Source: Agaribacillus sp965228415 (GTDB taxonomy: Bacteria; Bacteroidota; Bacteroidia; Cytophagales; Cyclobacteriaceae). From it: DNA of 64,000 nt. Positions 51,595-61,510 of the stretch are shown one piece after another. The stretch lies in NCBI GenBank assembly GCA_965228415.1, contig OZ245814.1, positions 8,308,001-8,372,000 on the forward strand, in the 5' to 3' direction. The notes beneath the pieces were generated by a model. That model saw only the letters and a program-made list of their open reading frames with translations, searched no databases and was not told the DNA's origin. Position 1 is the first letter of the stretch. The number at the start of each line of letters is the position of its first letter. The translations under genes were made by a program, and so were the position numbers.

Positions 51595-52853
51595 ATGAAT
51601 ATGAAACCAAAAGGCAAGACCAGGTGGCAGATTTTAGCGCTGATATTTTTTGCCACTACCATCAATTATATAGACCGGCAGGTAATAGGTATTCTAAAAC
51701 CTTTTATCGCAGACGACCTGAATTGGGATGAGACGGATTATGGTTACATTGTAACCGCTTTTCAAATTGCCTATGCCATCGGTTTGGTAACTACCGGCCG
51801 GTTTATTGATAAATACGGCACGCGTATTGGCTATTTTTGGGCGATTGTCGTTTGGAGTATTGCCGGCATGGCCCATGCCGCGGCGCGTAGTGTTTTTAGT
51901 TTCGCCGCTGTTCGCTTTGTGCTGGGCATTGGTGAATCTGCCAACTTTCCTGCGGCAGTAAAAGGCGTTGCGGAATGGTTTCCTAAAAAGGAACGCGCCC
52001 TGGCTGCCGGGTTGTTTAATTCCGGCTCTACAGTCGGAGCTATACTGGCACCGATAATGGTTACTTGGATAACCATTTCATTTGGCTGGCAATGGGCTTT
52101 TATCATTACAGGTGCGCTGGGTTTTATCTGGGTAGTTTTTTGGCTGTCTTACTACCAGGTTCCCGAGAAACACCCGAAGATTTCATCGGATGAATTACGG
52201 TATATCACACACGATACCACTGAAAAGAATGAGGAGAAACCAATGAAATGGATAGATCTGCTCAAATACAAGCAAACGGTAGCTATTTGTAGCACACGTT
52301 TTATTTCTGATTGGGTTTGGTGGTTTTTCCTTTTCTGGATACCCGATTTTTGAGCAAGACACATGGGATCAATATCAAGGAGGTGGTTTTGCCGTTGATT
52401 GTTATCTATGCTGTTTCAAGTATCGGCGGCATAGGCGGAGGATGGATGTCGTCAAATTTTATCAAGACGGGAAAGGGCGTTGATTATGCCCGCAAGACGA
52501 CCATTCTGATATGTGCCTTATTAATTCTGCCGGTCATGCTGGTCTCCCAGGTAGCCAATTTATGGGTGGCCGTTGCTTTGATCGCGCTGGCTGCGGCAGG
52601 ACACCAGGGGTGGGCCTCCAATATCTTTACCATTGTTTCCGATATTTACCCCAAGAATGCCGTCGGTTCTATGATGGGCCTTAGCGGATTTACAGGCGCT
52701 ATCGGGGGCGCCCTGTCAGCCTCTTTTGTTGGGGTATTACTGGATGCCACAGGAAGTTATTTCCTGATTTTTTTGGTGGCGTCAACAGTTTATCTGGCGA
52801 ATTGGGCTATCCTAAGGATCTTTATCAGGGAAATTAAACCTCTGGCGCAATAG
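51595..52853 (+). pseudogene. MFS hexuronate transporter (ExuT-like), split by a one-base deletion
   Basis: The first frame (51595-52353) gives 252 residues with the MFS start INYIDRQVIGILKPFIADDL, ending at TTRFISD..WWFFLFWIPDF then TGA. The second frame (through 52853) continues at once with LSKTHGINIKEVVLPLIVIY and carries the remaining helices. Joining them needs one extra T in the run of five T at 52347-52351 (GAT TTT TTG). The combined 419 or so residues match the length of ExuT-type transporters. Either the gene is broken, so uronate uptake in this strain is impaired, or this is a homopolymer sequencing error, or programmed slippage occurs. The neighbouring kduI supports a uronate substrate. 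Confidence 0.85.
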
Positions 52854-52919
52854 CCTGGCAACCGGGGAGTTGACAGGATTGGAAACTTCGAATCATTGTA
52901 TGAATTACAAATGCCTGAA

Positions 52920-54869
52920 ATGAAAAAAGTAAATAGCTACATAGTACTTATGCTGTTGATAAGTATATTCGGTTGCGACCGTTCCTATAGATCTTCCCAT
53001 AAGGATATTGCCGCGGCTATGACCAAAGACCCGGTATTGATACCGTCACATGTGTTAAAGGACAGCCAGGTTCAAAGCCAATCCCATCCGCTTTCGCAGA
53101 AGATCAATGGGTTTTTAAGTAATCAACGCCAGGTAAATAATTTCGAAGGCACTGGCTATAAAAAGATTGATTACCTGAAGGTGATTGACGGACAGGTGCG
53201 CGCCATGCTAAAATACCAGGATAGCAGTGGTCGCATTATAGATCCTGTCGAGCAAACGGAAAAGTACTATACCACACCCTGCTTTGCCCATAGCGTGGCA
53301 GCGTTGCTGGCCTCGTCGTATATTAATAAAGACACCGAACTGGCTCAAAGCGGCATGAAAGCCATGGATATCGCCTTGAAGGACATGGTCAATGCCACTG
53401 TGAATGGGGACCACGGTGATTTTTATACCTGGCCTGTTATGTTTGCTTATAAACTTTACAAGCCATTTGCCAGCGAAGAACGACTGAGATCCTGGGATAC
53501 GATGCTCCGATCTGTCGATATTGCGAAACTATATAGAACATACAATAAAGCGGAAGGGAATAACTGGGTACTGGTGCATAGTGCCGGCGAATTTCTCAGA
53601 GCAGCCAATGGATTTACCTCTTTTGACTATGTGGAGAAAATGTTAGGCTTACAACTCGCCAATTTTACGTCATTGGGCATGTATGACGAGCACGGCAATC
53701 CCTTGCCCTACGACCTTTTTGCAAGGCATTACCTGTCAGGCATGTTGCAACTGGGATATGGCGGAAAACAGTTAGAAGCGCTAAGAGATCAGTTATGGAA
53801 AGGTGCCTGGATGTCAATGTTTATGCAATCTCCTTTTGGCGAACTTCCAACGGGCTACAGAAGTAGTCATCATATCTGGAATGAAGCAGAGCAATGTGTG
53901 ATTTTTGAGATCTACGCTGCTGCTTATGCAAAACGGGGATCAGACGGGGAAGCCGGTGCCTTTAAGAGAGCTGCTCATTTATCGCTCGATGCCATCAGCC
54001 GGTGGATCAGAGTGGATGGGTCGGGCTATATTGTAAAAAACCGCTATCCCATTGAAAATCGCCATGGATATGAGAGATATTCTATGCACACCTGTTACAA
54101 CATGCTGGCAACCTCCATGTTAGCGCAAGCCTGGCAATTCGCAGATGACACCATAACAGAGTCCCCTTCACCGGCCGACGTAGGAGGTTTTGTCGTGCCG
54201 ATTCTTGAACCCTTCCACAAAGTTTTCGCCAACGCTGACGGCACCTACCTGGAATATGAAACCAAAGGCGATAAAAAATACAATCCCACAGGTTTCATAC
54301 GGGCCCATATAAAAGGCGCCAGCCCGCAATTAGGACCCTCCAATGGATTGGCACCATATTTTAGCGGAGAAGGAATAAACATTGCTACCGGTCCTTCCTG
54401 GCAATCTTCTGACGGCACCTGGGTTGCCCTGGCGGAACTTTACCCGGAGAAACCAAAGGTTGAGATTCTAGAGGAAAGCACTGCCGCAGTTAAGTTTAGT
54501 CTAACCTACGAATTAGACGATTCCGCCGGTATACCGGATCAGATAACGATCATAGAAACATTCTTGATCACTGACGGCAAGATAACGGTTACCAATGAAT
54601 TCAAAGGCGTTAACGGTAAAAAACGGATTAACTGGCCCATGCTGGTCTTTGATGGCAAAGACGAGGTTAAGGTGGACTTACACCAGTCCGATGTCTCTTT
54701 AGAGCTAAGGGGCAAGGGAGTACATTTTAAGATTTTATCGCCGGGGAGTATCAAACTTGAACGATCCGGCGAACCGCTTAAACATGTCAATGGTACAGCG
54801 GAGGTGGTTTTTGTCGAGTTTTCAGGAGATAAAGTCTCTTATTCCTTGCAATCGAAAGAAGGCGTTTAA
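52920..54869 (+). CDS. Large PUL lipoprotein, probable alpha/alpha-toroid plus beta-sandwich enzyme, family unassigned
   Basis: The ATG at 52920 begins MKKVNSYIVLMLLISIFGCD, a lipoprotein signal. The 649-residue product is unlike any CAZy family I can name. About residues 90-440 are helical with conserved-looking patches: TTPCFAHSVAALLAS, NGDHGDFYTWPVM, EGNNWVLVHSAGEFLRAANG, YRSSHHIWNEAEQCVIFEIY and RYSMHTCYNMLATSM. The C-terminal third is beta-rich. This two-domain layout occurs in polysaccharide lyases and in glycosidases such as GH154-like enzymes. Its place in a PUL with GH105 and KduI but no known lyase makes it the best candidate for the lyase. His, Tyr, Asn and Glu in the listed patches are candidate active residues. 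Confidence 0.55.
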   Translation: MKKVNSYIVLMLLISIFGCDRSYRSSHKDIAAAMTKDPVLIPSHVLKDSQVQSQSHPLSQKINGFLSNQRQVNNFEGTGYKKIDYLKVIDGQVRAMLKYQDSSGRIIDPVEQTEKYYTTPCFAHSVAALLASSYINKDTELAQSGMKAMDIALKDMVNATVNGDHGDFYTWPVMFAYKLYKPFASEERLRSWDTMLRSVDIAKLYRTYNKAEGNNWVLVHSAGEFLRAANGFTSFDYVEKMLGLQLANFTSLGMYDEHGNPLPYDLFARHYLSGMLQLGYGGKQLEALRDQLWKGAWMSMFMQSPFGELPTGYRSSHHIWNEAEQCVIFEIYAAAYAKRGSDGEAGAFKRAAHLSLDAISRWIRVDGSGYIVKNRYPIENRHGYERYSMHTCYNMLATSMLAQAWQFADDTITESPSPADVGGFVVPILEPFHKVFANADGTYLEYETKGDKKYNPTGFIRAHIKGASPQLGPSNGLAPYFSGEGINIATGPSWQSSDGTWVALAELYPEKPKVEILEESTAAVKFSLTYELDDSAGIPDQITIIETFLITDGKITVTNEFKGVNGKKRINWPMLVFDGKDEVKVDLHQSDVSLELRGKGVHFKILSPGSIKLERSGEPLKHVNGTAEVVFVEFSGDKVSYSLQSKEGV

Positions 54870-55102
54870 GATTGGAACCTTATCGTCCGCATTTAAGGGC
54901 CAGCCTGGTGCGTGGCCCCAATGGGGATGCTCTGGTTTAGCATTTGCAATGCTGGCGGACGCTTCAGGAAGGTGCTGTTTTTACATAATTCCATCTATTT
55001 GTTATTTCAAGAACATTTCTCTGAAAGTAAGACCATGCAATGACGGCAGGAAATATAGCCGGCAATCAGTGGCTCGTATTTATGTAGCCATATCAACCGG
55101 TT

Positions 55103-57025
55103 TTAGTCAGACTTATTCCAAACCAGATAAGTATTCACTCCCTTTGTTAACGTTTCAAAAGGACCCGGCATCGGATGTTTTTTGTTCCGGATGTTACCCA
55201 GGAAATCTTTATCGAGTATTATTGGTGTCCCGTCTGTGTTTTCGTAAATAGCCTCTGAAATGATGGTAGTGCCTAATAAAGAAGTGGTTACCGGTGCGCA
55301 TTTAGCATGATCAGGCACTTTTTTGACCTTTATACGAAGATATAACGCCCCGTCTTTTTCTTCCAGATCGATAACCGGTTTATCATTTGGAATTTCCGTG
55401 AAATATAGCTCTTCCTGATCTGATTTTGCGTCGTTATAGTAAACATTTCCTTGAGCTACATTTTTGTATTTAGCAATTTTATAGCCATGAAGTCCGTAGA
55501 AGATAGCATCAATACGGTCCATATGAACTTTACTATCATCATAGGCCTGTTTGATGAAGATGTTATTAAAAAAGCGATTATCGCCGCCTAAAGTATTGCT
55601 TAACCCCGCTACTTTGGTTGAATGAGGTAAATGATAAGGTGTATAACGCCCCGGAATATCGCCATACACAATTCTTCCGGCGATGAGATTATGAGCGAAG
55701 GCACTGCCTTCCGACCAATCTTTTATGGCGGTTTCGGATAGAAAAATATTATGGTCAACCATATTTGGTCCGTGATTCACTTCGGTAAATAGATCATCGG
55801 AAGTGTTATCGTAAAATATATTCCTGGTAATTCTGGTGCCTTGTGCCATCCAGTCGATCCAAATGCCCCGACCGGTGTTATGGATCCGGTTTTCAGCAAT
55901 CAGCATATCAATGGGCGCGTGTATTTTGATGCCGGCCATTTCGGCGCCGGTAAATGTTCTCCTGGTCCATATGTCATAAATGTGGTTGTTATGGATTTTG
56001 CTGTAAACTGCCCCTAAGCTTCCTACAATACCGGCTTGCCCGCAATCGTAAATCACATTGTTACGAACAATGTGAGATCCGATTTTTTCTTTCGACCAGC
56101 CAATCTCAAGTGCCCTGAAAATAACTTCGTTATAATGTGTAGCACCGCCTTTGGTTTTGTTGTTACTCCATACATTGTGGCCGGTTGCCCTTTCCTTTCC
56201 TAAAGTAACACCAACACATTTTGAGTTACTGATGACATTATGTTCAATAATCCAGCCTTTACTCCAATGGGTTCCGATTAATCCAATTTGTTCCGCCGTC
56301 GGCGCGGCCCATTGTGTGGCTGCCTGATCCATTACAAACCCGCGGACCGAAATATAATTTACACCGGGCTTATCGGGATAGAAACAACTTGGTCGGACAT
56401 TAATCTCTACCAATTCCTCATTGGGATCAAAACCTTGAAAATTGCCCCAAAGTGTTGTATTGTTTTCATCCACCCGACAAAACCACGTAAAGGTTGACGC
56501 TTTTTTATCTAAGGCATCAGGATATGGTTCTGATTTCTTGACATCCTCCAGGGTGTTTTTTTCAAATAATGCTTTCCCGTTTAAAAAGATTTCACCTGTA
56601 TGATGCTTAAAGCCTTTACTATTAAACCAGTCGCCGGTTATCAGATCGCTATATGGGTTATAATTCCCGAAAAATGAGTTGGGAAGTACAACTTTCCACA
56701 CAGAACCTTCCACCTGTTTCCAGTTTTTAACAGGTTCCGATCCCTTAATTATTACTTTACCACCTGTAGCTGCACGGTACAAAATTCTGTTTAAGTTACT
56801 GGTGCCACCTCTTGGGGGATTAATACTTTCTCTATAGACACCGGCATGAACGGTTATGGTATCGCCCGGATTGGCTAGTTTTGCAGCCGCCGAAATAGTT
56901 TGAAGAGGTTGTGAAACAGAACCATCGTTCTTATCATTTCCCATCTTTGATACATGATATTCCTTTGCCCCAATCTTGCCACAGAAGATAATGAACAGGG
57001 CGCTTAAAAAGATTTTTATTTTCAT
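55103..57025 (-). CDS. GH120-family beta-xylosidase
   Basis: The 640-residue protein has a signal peptide (KIFLSALFIIFCGKIGA), then a right-handed beta-helix that resembles the known Thermoanaerobacterium GH120 enzyme closely. Matching segments include KEYHVSKMGND, VIIKGSEPVKNWKQVEG, NSFFGNYNPY, GLIGTHWSKGWIIE, GIWIDWMAQGTR and the C-terminal LTKGVNTYLVW. By that alignment the nucleophile is Asp391 (in WIDWMAQGT) and the acid/base Glu415 (in FTEVNHGP). It releases xylose from beta-xylosides. The gene is minus strand, one base downstream of the GH29 gene, so both share a transcript. The convergent 54870-55102 gap holds no gene. Confidence 0.88.
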   Translation of the reverse strand: MKIKIFLSALFIIFCGKIGAKEYHVSKMGNDKNDGSVSQPLQTISAAAKLANPGDTITVHAGVYRESINPPRGGTSNLNRILYRAATGGKVIIKGSEPVKNWKQVEGSVWKVVLPNSFFGNYNPYSDLITGDWFNSKGFKHHTGEIFLNGKALFEKNTLEDVKKSEPYPDALDKKASTFTWFCRVDENNTTLWGNFQGFDPNEELVEINVRPSCFYPDKPGVNYISVRGFVMDQAATQWAAPTAEQIGLIGTHWSKGWIIEHNVISNSKCVGVTLGKERATGHNVWSNNKTKGGATHYNEVIFRALEIGWSKEKIGSHIVRNNVIYDCGQAGIVGSLGAVYSKIHNNHIYDIWTRRTFTGAEMAGIKIHAPIDMLIAENRIHNTGRGIWIDWMAQGTRITRNIFYDNTSDDLFTEVNHGPNMVDHNIFLSETAIKDWSEGSAFAHNLIAGRIVYGDIPGRYTPYHLPHSTKVAGLSNTLGGDNRFFNNIFIKQAYDDSKVHMDRIDAIFYGLHGYKIAKYKNVAQGNVYYNDAKSDQEELYFTEIPNDKPVIDLEEKDGALYLRIKVKKVPDHAKCAPVTTSLLGTTIISEAIYENTDGTPIILDKDFLGNIRNKKHPMPGPFETLTKGVNTYLVWNKSD

Positions 57026-57026
57026 C

Positions 57027-58646
57027 TTAGGACAATGTGATTTTAAACGCCACTGCGTGTTTTGATTTTATTTTTTTTGGAACATCAATAACCAATGCCT
57101 GCGCGGTGAGTTCCCAATTTATTTTTTGCTTATTGCCCAGCAATTCAATCTTAGCAATTTGCTTATCCATTAGTTTTGAATTTTTGCCCAACGCTTTGAT
57201 TTTAACAGGCTTTCCGGGTATACCCATAGCCATGGCATAAAGGTAATTTCCTCTTGTAGTAAAACGAATATCTTCTACCACAAAAGGTTTGGATGGCTCT
57301 TTGAAATGTCCGGCCGTTACAATGGTTGGCCCTTCCCCGTAAATCTTCCAGGGACGGGTTTCGTATATGGCCTCTCCATTAATCTTTAGCCATTGCCCGA
57401 TTATATCCAGGTCCTTTTTAAATAAATCAGGTATTGATCCGTCTGCCCTCTGACCAATATTCAACAATAAATTTCCATTCTTGCTGACTATATCACACAG
57501 GTTTTGAATCACCATAGGGCCATCCAATAGTTTTTTGTCTTTTGAGCCTTGCATGGCGGCTTCTTCTCCGACTTTGGTTACCACGGTATCAGTTTTTCCC
57601 AGGTAAAACCAGCCTTGATTAATGGTGGTATCGGTTTGCCAGGGAATTTCTCTTAGCTCATCGCTTTGTCCTCTTTCAATATCGTCAACACACGTTCCTT
57701 CAATTTCTTTGTTGCCATGGGTTTTGATGCACATTACGGCTTCATTCTTTCCATTGTTTCTTTCCATATTTGAATTATAGAAATGGGTGACAATGTTAAT
57801 TCCCTCTCCCGTGTCTTTATATGGAAATGACCCATCGAAGTAGAAGAGATCCGGTTCATAGCTATCCAGCAGGTCCTTCATGCGATTGTACCAGTTTTGA
57901 CGAAAACCCGCATGAACTTTATTTCGGTTTTTTGGGTCTCTCCGTACATAGAAATCTTCGTAATCAGGATTAACGGTATCGTATGGAATTCCCGCTTTCG
58001 GGCCTTCCAGATCTGTGGTTCCATGAAACCAACGTTCTATATGTGTAGACATGTGTTCTGAAACGCCAAAGCGCAGACCAAGCTTGTCACACGCCTTTTT
58101 CCACTCGCCAATAAAATCAATTTTGGGCCCCATATTTTTTGCATTCCAGCGGTGATGTTTGGAGTTCCAATTATCGAAATTATCAGAGTGGACGGCCACC
58201 GGGACCACATATCTGGCCCCTATTGATTTAAAATAGGCACCCAGTTTTTCAGCATCAAATTTATCGGCCTTCCACAGGGGAACAAAGTCTTTATAACCAA
58301 ATTCTGACGGGTGGCCATAAGTATCGAGGTGATGTTGATATACATCTTTGCCCCATTCTGCCCAATGTGGAAATTGAGGATCTTTCTTTTGTAAATACAT
58401 GAATCGCCCGTAATGACCATTCATGCCGGGAACAGTATTGAGCCCGTAATGAAGAAATATTCCAAATTTTGCATCTCTGAACCAGGCAGGGCATTCGTAT
58501 TTGCGAAGTGATTCATAGTTCGGTTTAAAAGGATCCGTTATTTTATTAATTATTGACTTGGCACGAACAAGATTTTTGGAGAAGAACAAGGTCAACCCTG
58601 AAAAAAAACTTTTTCTGACAAATGATCTTCGCGATGTGGTCTTCAT
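57027..58646 (-). CDS. GH29-family alpha-L-fucosidase, Tat-exported
   Basis: The 539-residue protein has a twin-arginine signal (TTSRRSFVRKSFFSG). GH29 features are WFRDAKFGIFLHYGLNTVP, AVHSDNFDNWNSKHHRWN and NMGPKIDFIGEWKKACDK. The nucleophile is Asp271 in LFYFDGSFPY, and the family's GNLLLNIGQRADGSI segment is clear. It hydrolyses terminal alpha-L-fucose with retention. The acid/base residue varies within the family and was not assigned. First gene of the minus-strand pair with GH120, suggesting a substrate bearing both fucose and xylose. The family also contains alpha-galactosidase-like members. Confidence 0.9.
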   Translation of the reverse strand: MKTTSRRSFVRKSFFSGLTLFFSKNLVRAKSIINKITDPFKPNYESLRKYECPAWFRDAKFGIFLHYGLNTVPGMNGHYGRFMYLQKKDPQFPHWAEWGKDVYQHHLDTYGHPSEFGYKDFVPLWKADKFDAEKLGAYFKSIGARYVVPVAVHSDNFDNWNSKHHRWNAKNMGPKIDFIGEWKKACDKLGLRFGVSEHMSTHIERWFHGTTDLEGPKAGIPYDTVNPDYEDFYVRRDPKNRNKVHAGFRQNWYNRMKDLLDSYEPDLFYFDGSFPYKDTGEGINIVTHFYNSNMERNNGKNEAVMCIKTHGNKEIEGTCVDDIERGQSDELREIPWQTDTTINQGWFYLGKTDTVVTKVGEEAAMQGSKDKKLLDGPMVIQNLCDIVSKNGNLLLNIGQRADGSIPDLFKKDLDIIGQWLKINGEAIYETRPWKIYGEGPTIVTAGHFKEPSKPFVVEDIRFTTRGNYLYAMAMGIPGKPVKIKALGKNSKLMDKQIAKIELLGNKQKINWELTAQALVIDVPKKIKSKHAVAFKITLS

Positions 58647-58997
58647 ATTTATAAGTTTTAAGAGGCCTTAGATCCAGGATAGCTTTATGCCGGCAAAATT
58701 AAATGTAATCTATTTCTCCTATCACAAAGAATTGTTCTAATAGGTAGGGTAAATTGTTCAGTCGCTTTAGGGAATAAAACCGCACATTGAAAACAGGGTA
58801 TTTGCCTGGGAGGACAAATAACAGATCACACGACCCTGGAAGTCCTGCCTGTAACAAGGCTTTTTTCATAAAGATCCCGTATTGCGTCAACCCGTCAATT
58901 TCAAAAATTAATATATGACCAACAACAAATTATAGGATTAGATTTCTGGCAAAATGGTCAAAAACATACCGCAAAGAAAGTTAGATGATCTTGTCGA

Positions 58998-59062
58998 GTT
59001 CCGGAGGGACCAAACGCCGGTAATGCCATAAGCCACAAATAAACGCCAAGTCCTGTAAGGAC
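58998..59062. repeat. REP-like hairpin pair in the gap between GH29 and the small barrel gene
   Basis: GTTCCGGAGGGAC (58998-59010) is nearly palindromic, and GTCCTGTAAGGAC (59050-59062) is a perfect GTCCT/AGGAC hairpin. Such GGAC/GTCC pairs are common dispersed sequences in Bacteroidota. The rest of the 58647-59204 gap holds no confident gene, though a short minus-strand frame at 58699-58890 cannot be excluded. Confidence 0.4.
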
Positions 59063-59204
59063 GAAACAGAGGAGTTGCCAGAATTTCTAGCCTTTACCGG
59101 AATACTTTATGCCTACCGAGCCCCTTGCATCTAAGGGTAAAATTATTGCTTATTTACCGGCAAAATAGTAGATTGAATTAACGTATTTTTTAGCTATTGG
59201 AAAA

Positions 59205-59711
59205 ATGAGACTATTTTTTATCTACATCTTGCTGTTGCCAAACGCCTTATTGGTTTGGTCACAAGGTATAGAACTTTCTACCGGAATGGCACTTCCGGAG
59301 ACCTTCAACTTCTCAGCGCGAATGACATCCTCAAAGGTGATAGGAGGGTTTTCCTATGGTTTTTTACCTGCCCATGAAGAAAGTTTAAGAACATTTACAG
59401 GAGATGTTGGAATACCGTTTGGAAGGATGGCTACCAATGCGGAAAGCAAACGAAGTCAGGTACGCTTAGGATTTACCTACTACCGGGAGGAAACAGCATC
59501 AAGGATATTTAAGAATTGGTATACAAATTTAAGAGTAGGTAGGAATTATTTTTTCAGCAAACAACTGGGTTTGGGCCTGGAAGCAGGTGTGACCATAAGA
59601 TTGTCGGAAAAGACTGAGAGAAAGGATGGCTTCACCGGTGGGTCCTCATATCAAATATTGGATGATTTTTTACCGTCGCTATCAATCAGGTTCTTTTATA
59701 GGGCGTCTTAG
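59205..59711 (+). CDS. Small exported protein, possible outer-membrane barrel
   Basis: The 168-residue product has a signal peptide (FIYILLLPNALLVWSQ). The mature part alternates polar and aromatic residues, as in a small beta-barrel: NFSARMTSSKVIGGFSYGF, QVRLGFTYYREETASRIF, TNLRVGRNYFFSKQLGLGLE, and the C-terminus SLSIRFFYRAS. No known family was recognised. It has no operon partner. Confidence 0.55.
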   Translation: MRLFFIYILLLPNALLVWSQGIELSTGMALPETFNFSARMTSSKVIGGFSYGFLPAHEESLRTFTGDVGIPFGRMATNAESKRSQVRLGFTYYREETASRIFKNWYTNLRVGRNYFFSKQLGLGLEAGVTIRLSEKTERKDGFTGGSSYQILDDFLPSLSIRFFYRAS

Positions 59712-59990
59712 TTGAGCTTTTGCATTTATGTGTTCAACAAGACTCTTTTCGCCTTGCCAGGCTTCGTTTTAGTTTGTTAGTTAAATTCTAATTGTCAAGA
59801 GAAATTACCAGCTCATGCAAGCCTTCTTGCTCGTGCCAGTTACCCCTAAAAATCGTAGGCATCAGACTCAGTTAAACGCGCTAATGGAGAAAATATCCGC
59901 TGATTGAAACTTTACCGGTTAATTGTTGTGGAATTTTAACCATACCCTAAAGAAATCCTTTCCCCTTATCAATTTCCCACGTAGGTTGTT

Positions 59991-59998
59991 TACATTTG
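59991..59998 (+). promoter_or_regulatory. TAnnTTTG -7 box 7 bp before the MFS start
   Basis: TACATTTG matches the Bacteroidota -7 consensus and ends 7 bases before the ATG at 60006. The message would be leaderless or have only a few leader bases. Confidence 0.45.
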
Positions 59999-60005
59999 CG
60001 CCTTT

Positions 60006-61364
60006 ATGAAAAATAATTGGGCAAATATTCCTTTTTCTCCTGAAAAATGGCCGTTCTTTTATGGATGGATGATTCTTATCTGGGGCGTGGTGGGTTTTGT
60101 GATGTCAATACCCGGACAAACCATCGGCGTTTCCGTGTTTACGGATTCACTGATCAATGTCTTGCACATCAACCGTGATCAGCTTAGCCTTGCCTACATG
60201 TTTGGAACTATCGGAAGTTCGTTTATGCTACCCTGGGCCGGGAAGTTATACGACCGTATCGGTGTTCGTCCCGTCGTTATTATTGCCGGCTTGGGCCTGG
60301 GCCTGGTGCTTGTTTTTTTTAGCCAGGTGGATGATGCGTTAGCGCCATTTATCACAAGAGAGTGGGAAACCGGGGTAATTTTGATCATGGTATTCGCATT
60401 TTTATTATTGAGGTTTTTCGGACAGGGCGTCCTCACTATCGCCTCGCGAAATATGATGGTACAGTGGTTTGATAAGCGGCGGGGATTTGCTATAGGATTT
60501 GCCAATGTAGCGATTTCGCTGAGTTTTTCTTCATCTCCGGTGCTGCTATATGTTATGATTGAAAATTTTAAATGGTCGGGAGCCTGGGTAGTCATGGCCG
60601 GAATTGTCGGAATTGTTTTTCCCTTGTTTGCTTTTGTTTTTTTTCGCAACCGGCCGGAAGACAGTGGCTTGATACCAGACGGCGCCGTCCTGAAAGCAAA
60701 AAAAGATAAGCGAAACCTGTTTCCGTTTGTAAAGGATTTTGAACAGGCGGAAGCTATGAAGCAATATGCTTTTTGGATCTTTGCATTAATGCTGGCGATG
60801 CAGGGATTATTCATAACCGGATTTACCTTTAACGTGCTCTCCATTTTCGAAGAGGCAGGACTTACTGAGGCGGATGCCATAACCATATTTCAACCGGCTG
60901 CGGTCATCGCCGTTTTTGTAACATTGATCAGCAGTAATATCAGCGATTACGTTCCTTTGAAGTATCTTTTATATGTCAAGGGGATAGGGTCCTGTGTGGC
61001 TATTGTCGGTATTGTATTGTTGGGGCAAACCGATTATGCCTATTACCTTATTGTAACCGGTATGGGCATCTTTACAGGTTTATACAGTGTTGTCAACACG
61101 TTGGTTTGGCCGCGTTATTTCGGGCGAAAGCATTTAGGGGCAATTTCCGGACAGGCGATGATGATGGTCGTTTTTGGTAGCGCTTTGGGGCCTTTGTTAT
61201 TTAGTGGTTCTTTAAGTCAGTTTGGCACCTATGCCGTAGCTTGCTGGGTTTGTTTCGGGATTTACCTTTGCCTGACTCTGGGGTCAATATGGGCCAATAA
61301 CCCTCAAATCGGACTGGCCAGAGGTCTGAATACATCCGCTGGTAAGCTCAATCCCAGTACTTGA
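60006..61364 (+). CDS. MFS transporter, oxalate/formate or monocarboxylate type
   Basis: The 452-residue product has 12 hydrophobic segments and MFS motifs, including PWAGKLYDRIGVRPVVI between helices 2 and 3 (the G-x-x-x-D-R-x-G motif A) and RNMMVQWFDKRRGFAIGFAN (the motif following helix 4/5). The first segment KWPFFYGWMILIWGVVGFV and the loop FRNRPEDSGLIPDG resemble monocarboxylate and OxlT-type carriers rather than the hexuronate type seen at 51595. It might carry an acid product of the PUL. It is plus strand, following the minus-strand GH29/GH120 pair. Confidence 0.85.
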   Translation: MKNNWANIPFSPEKWPFFYGWMILIWGVVGFVMSIPGQTIGVSVFTDSLINVLHINRDQLSLAYMFGTIGSSFMLPWAGKLYDRIGVRPVVIIAGLGLGLVLVFFSQVDDALAPFITREWETGVILIMVFAFLLLRFFGQGVLTIASRNMMVQWFDKRRGFAIGFANVAISLSFSSSPVLLYVMIENFKWSGAWVVMAGIVGIVFPLFAFVFFRNRPEDSGLIPDGAVLKAKKDKRNLFPFVKDFEQAEAMKQYAFWIFALMLAMQGLFITGFTFNVLSIFEEAGLTEADAITIFQPAAVIAVFVTLISSNISDYVPLKYLLYVKGIGSCVAIVGIVLLGQTDYAYYLIVTGMGIFTGLYSVVNTLVWPRYFGRKHLGAISGQAMMMVVFGSALGPLLFSGSLSQFGTYAVACWVCFGIYLCLTLGSIWANNPQIGLARGLNTSAGKLNPST

Positions 61365-61510
61365 TCGGTTTTTGAAAACTACTAATATTGGATCACCGGT
61401 AATTATTGTTGCCTGCCTGCTATCAGGATCCGGAACGACCGTTGTCAGATGATATTAATTGATTATATTTATCGCCAACATGGATAGGAGTATTTATAAC
61501 ATTGGGAATA

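Noticed and set aside
54757..55251. Plus-strand ORF of 164 codons running from the PUL lipoprotein into the GH120 end
   Set aside because: It overlaps two well supported genes in other frames, has no signal, domain or start context, and its composition is that of a shadow frame.
58699..58890. Minus-strand 63-codon ORF upstream of GH29
   Set aside because: Starts at TTG and has no recognised domain. It reads somewhat like a protein fragment, so it was mentioned in the gap description, but it is not supported as a gene.
59712..60005. Short frames in the 294-bp gap before the MFS gene
   Set aside because: All are under about 30 codons with no motif; no RNA gene or repeat was found there apart from the -7 box.
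60194..60886. 230-codon minus-strand ORF inside the MFS transporter
   Set aside because: Antisense shadow of a hydrophobic-protein gene; no independent motif.
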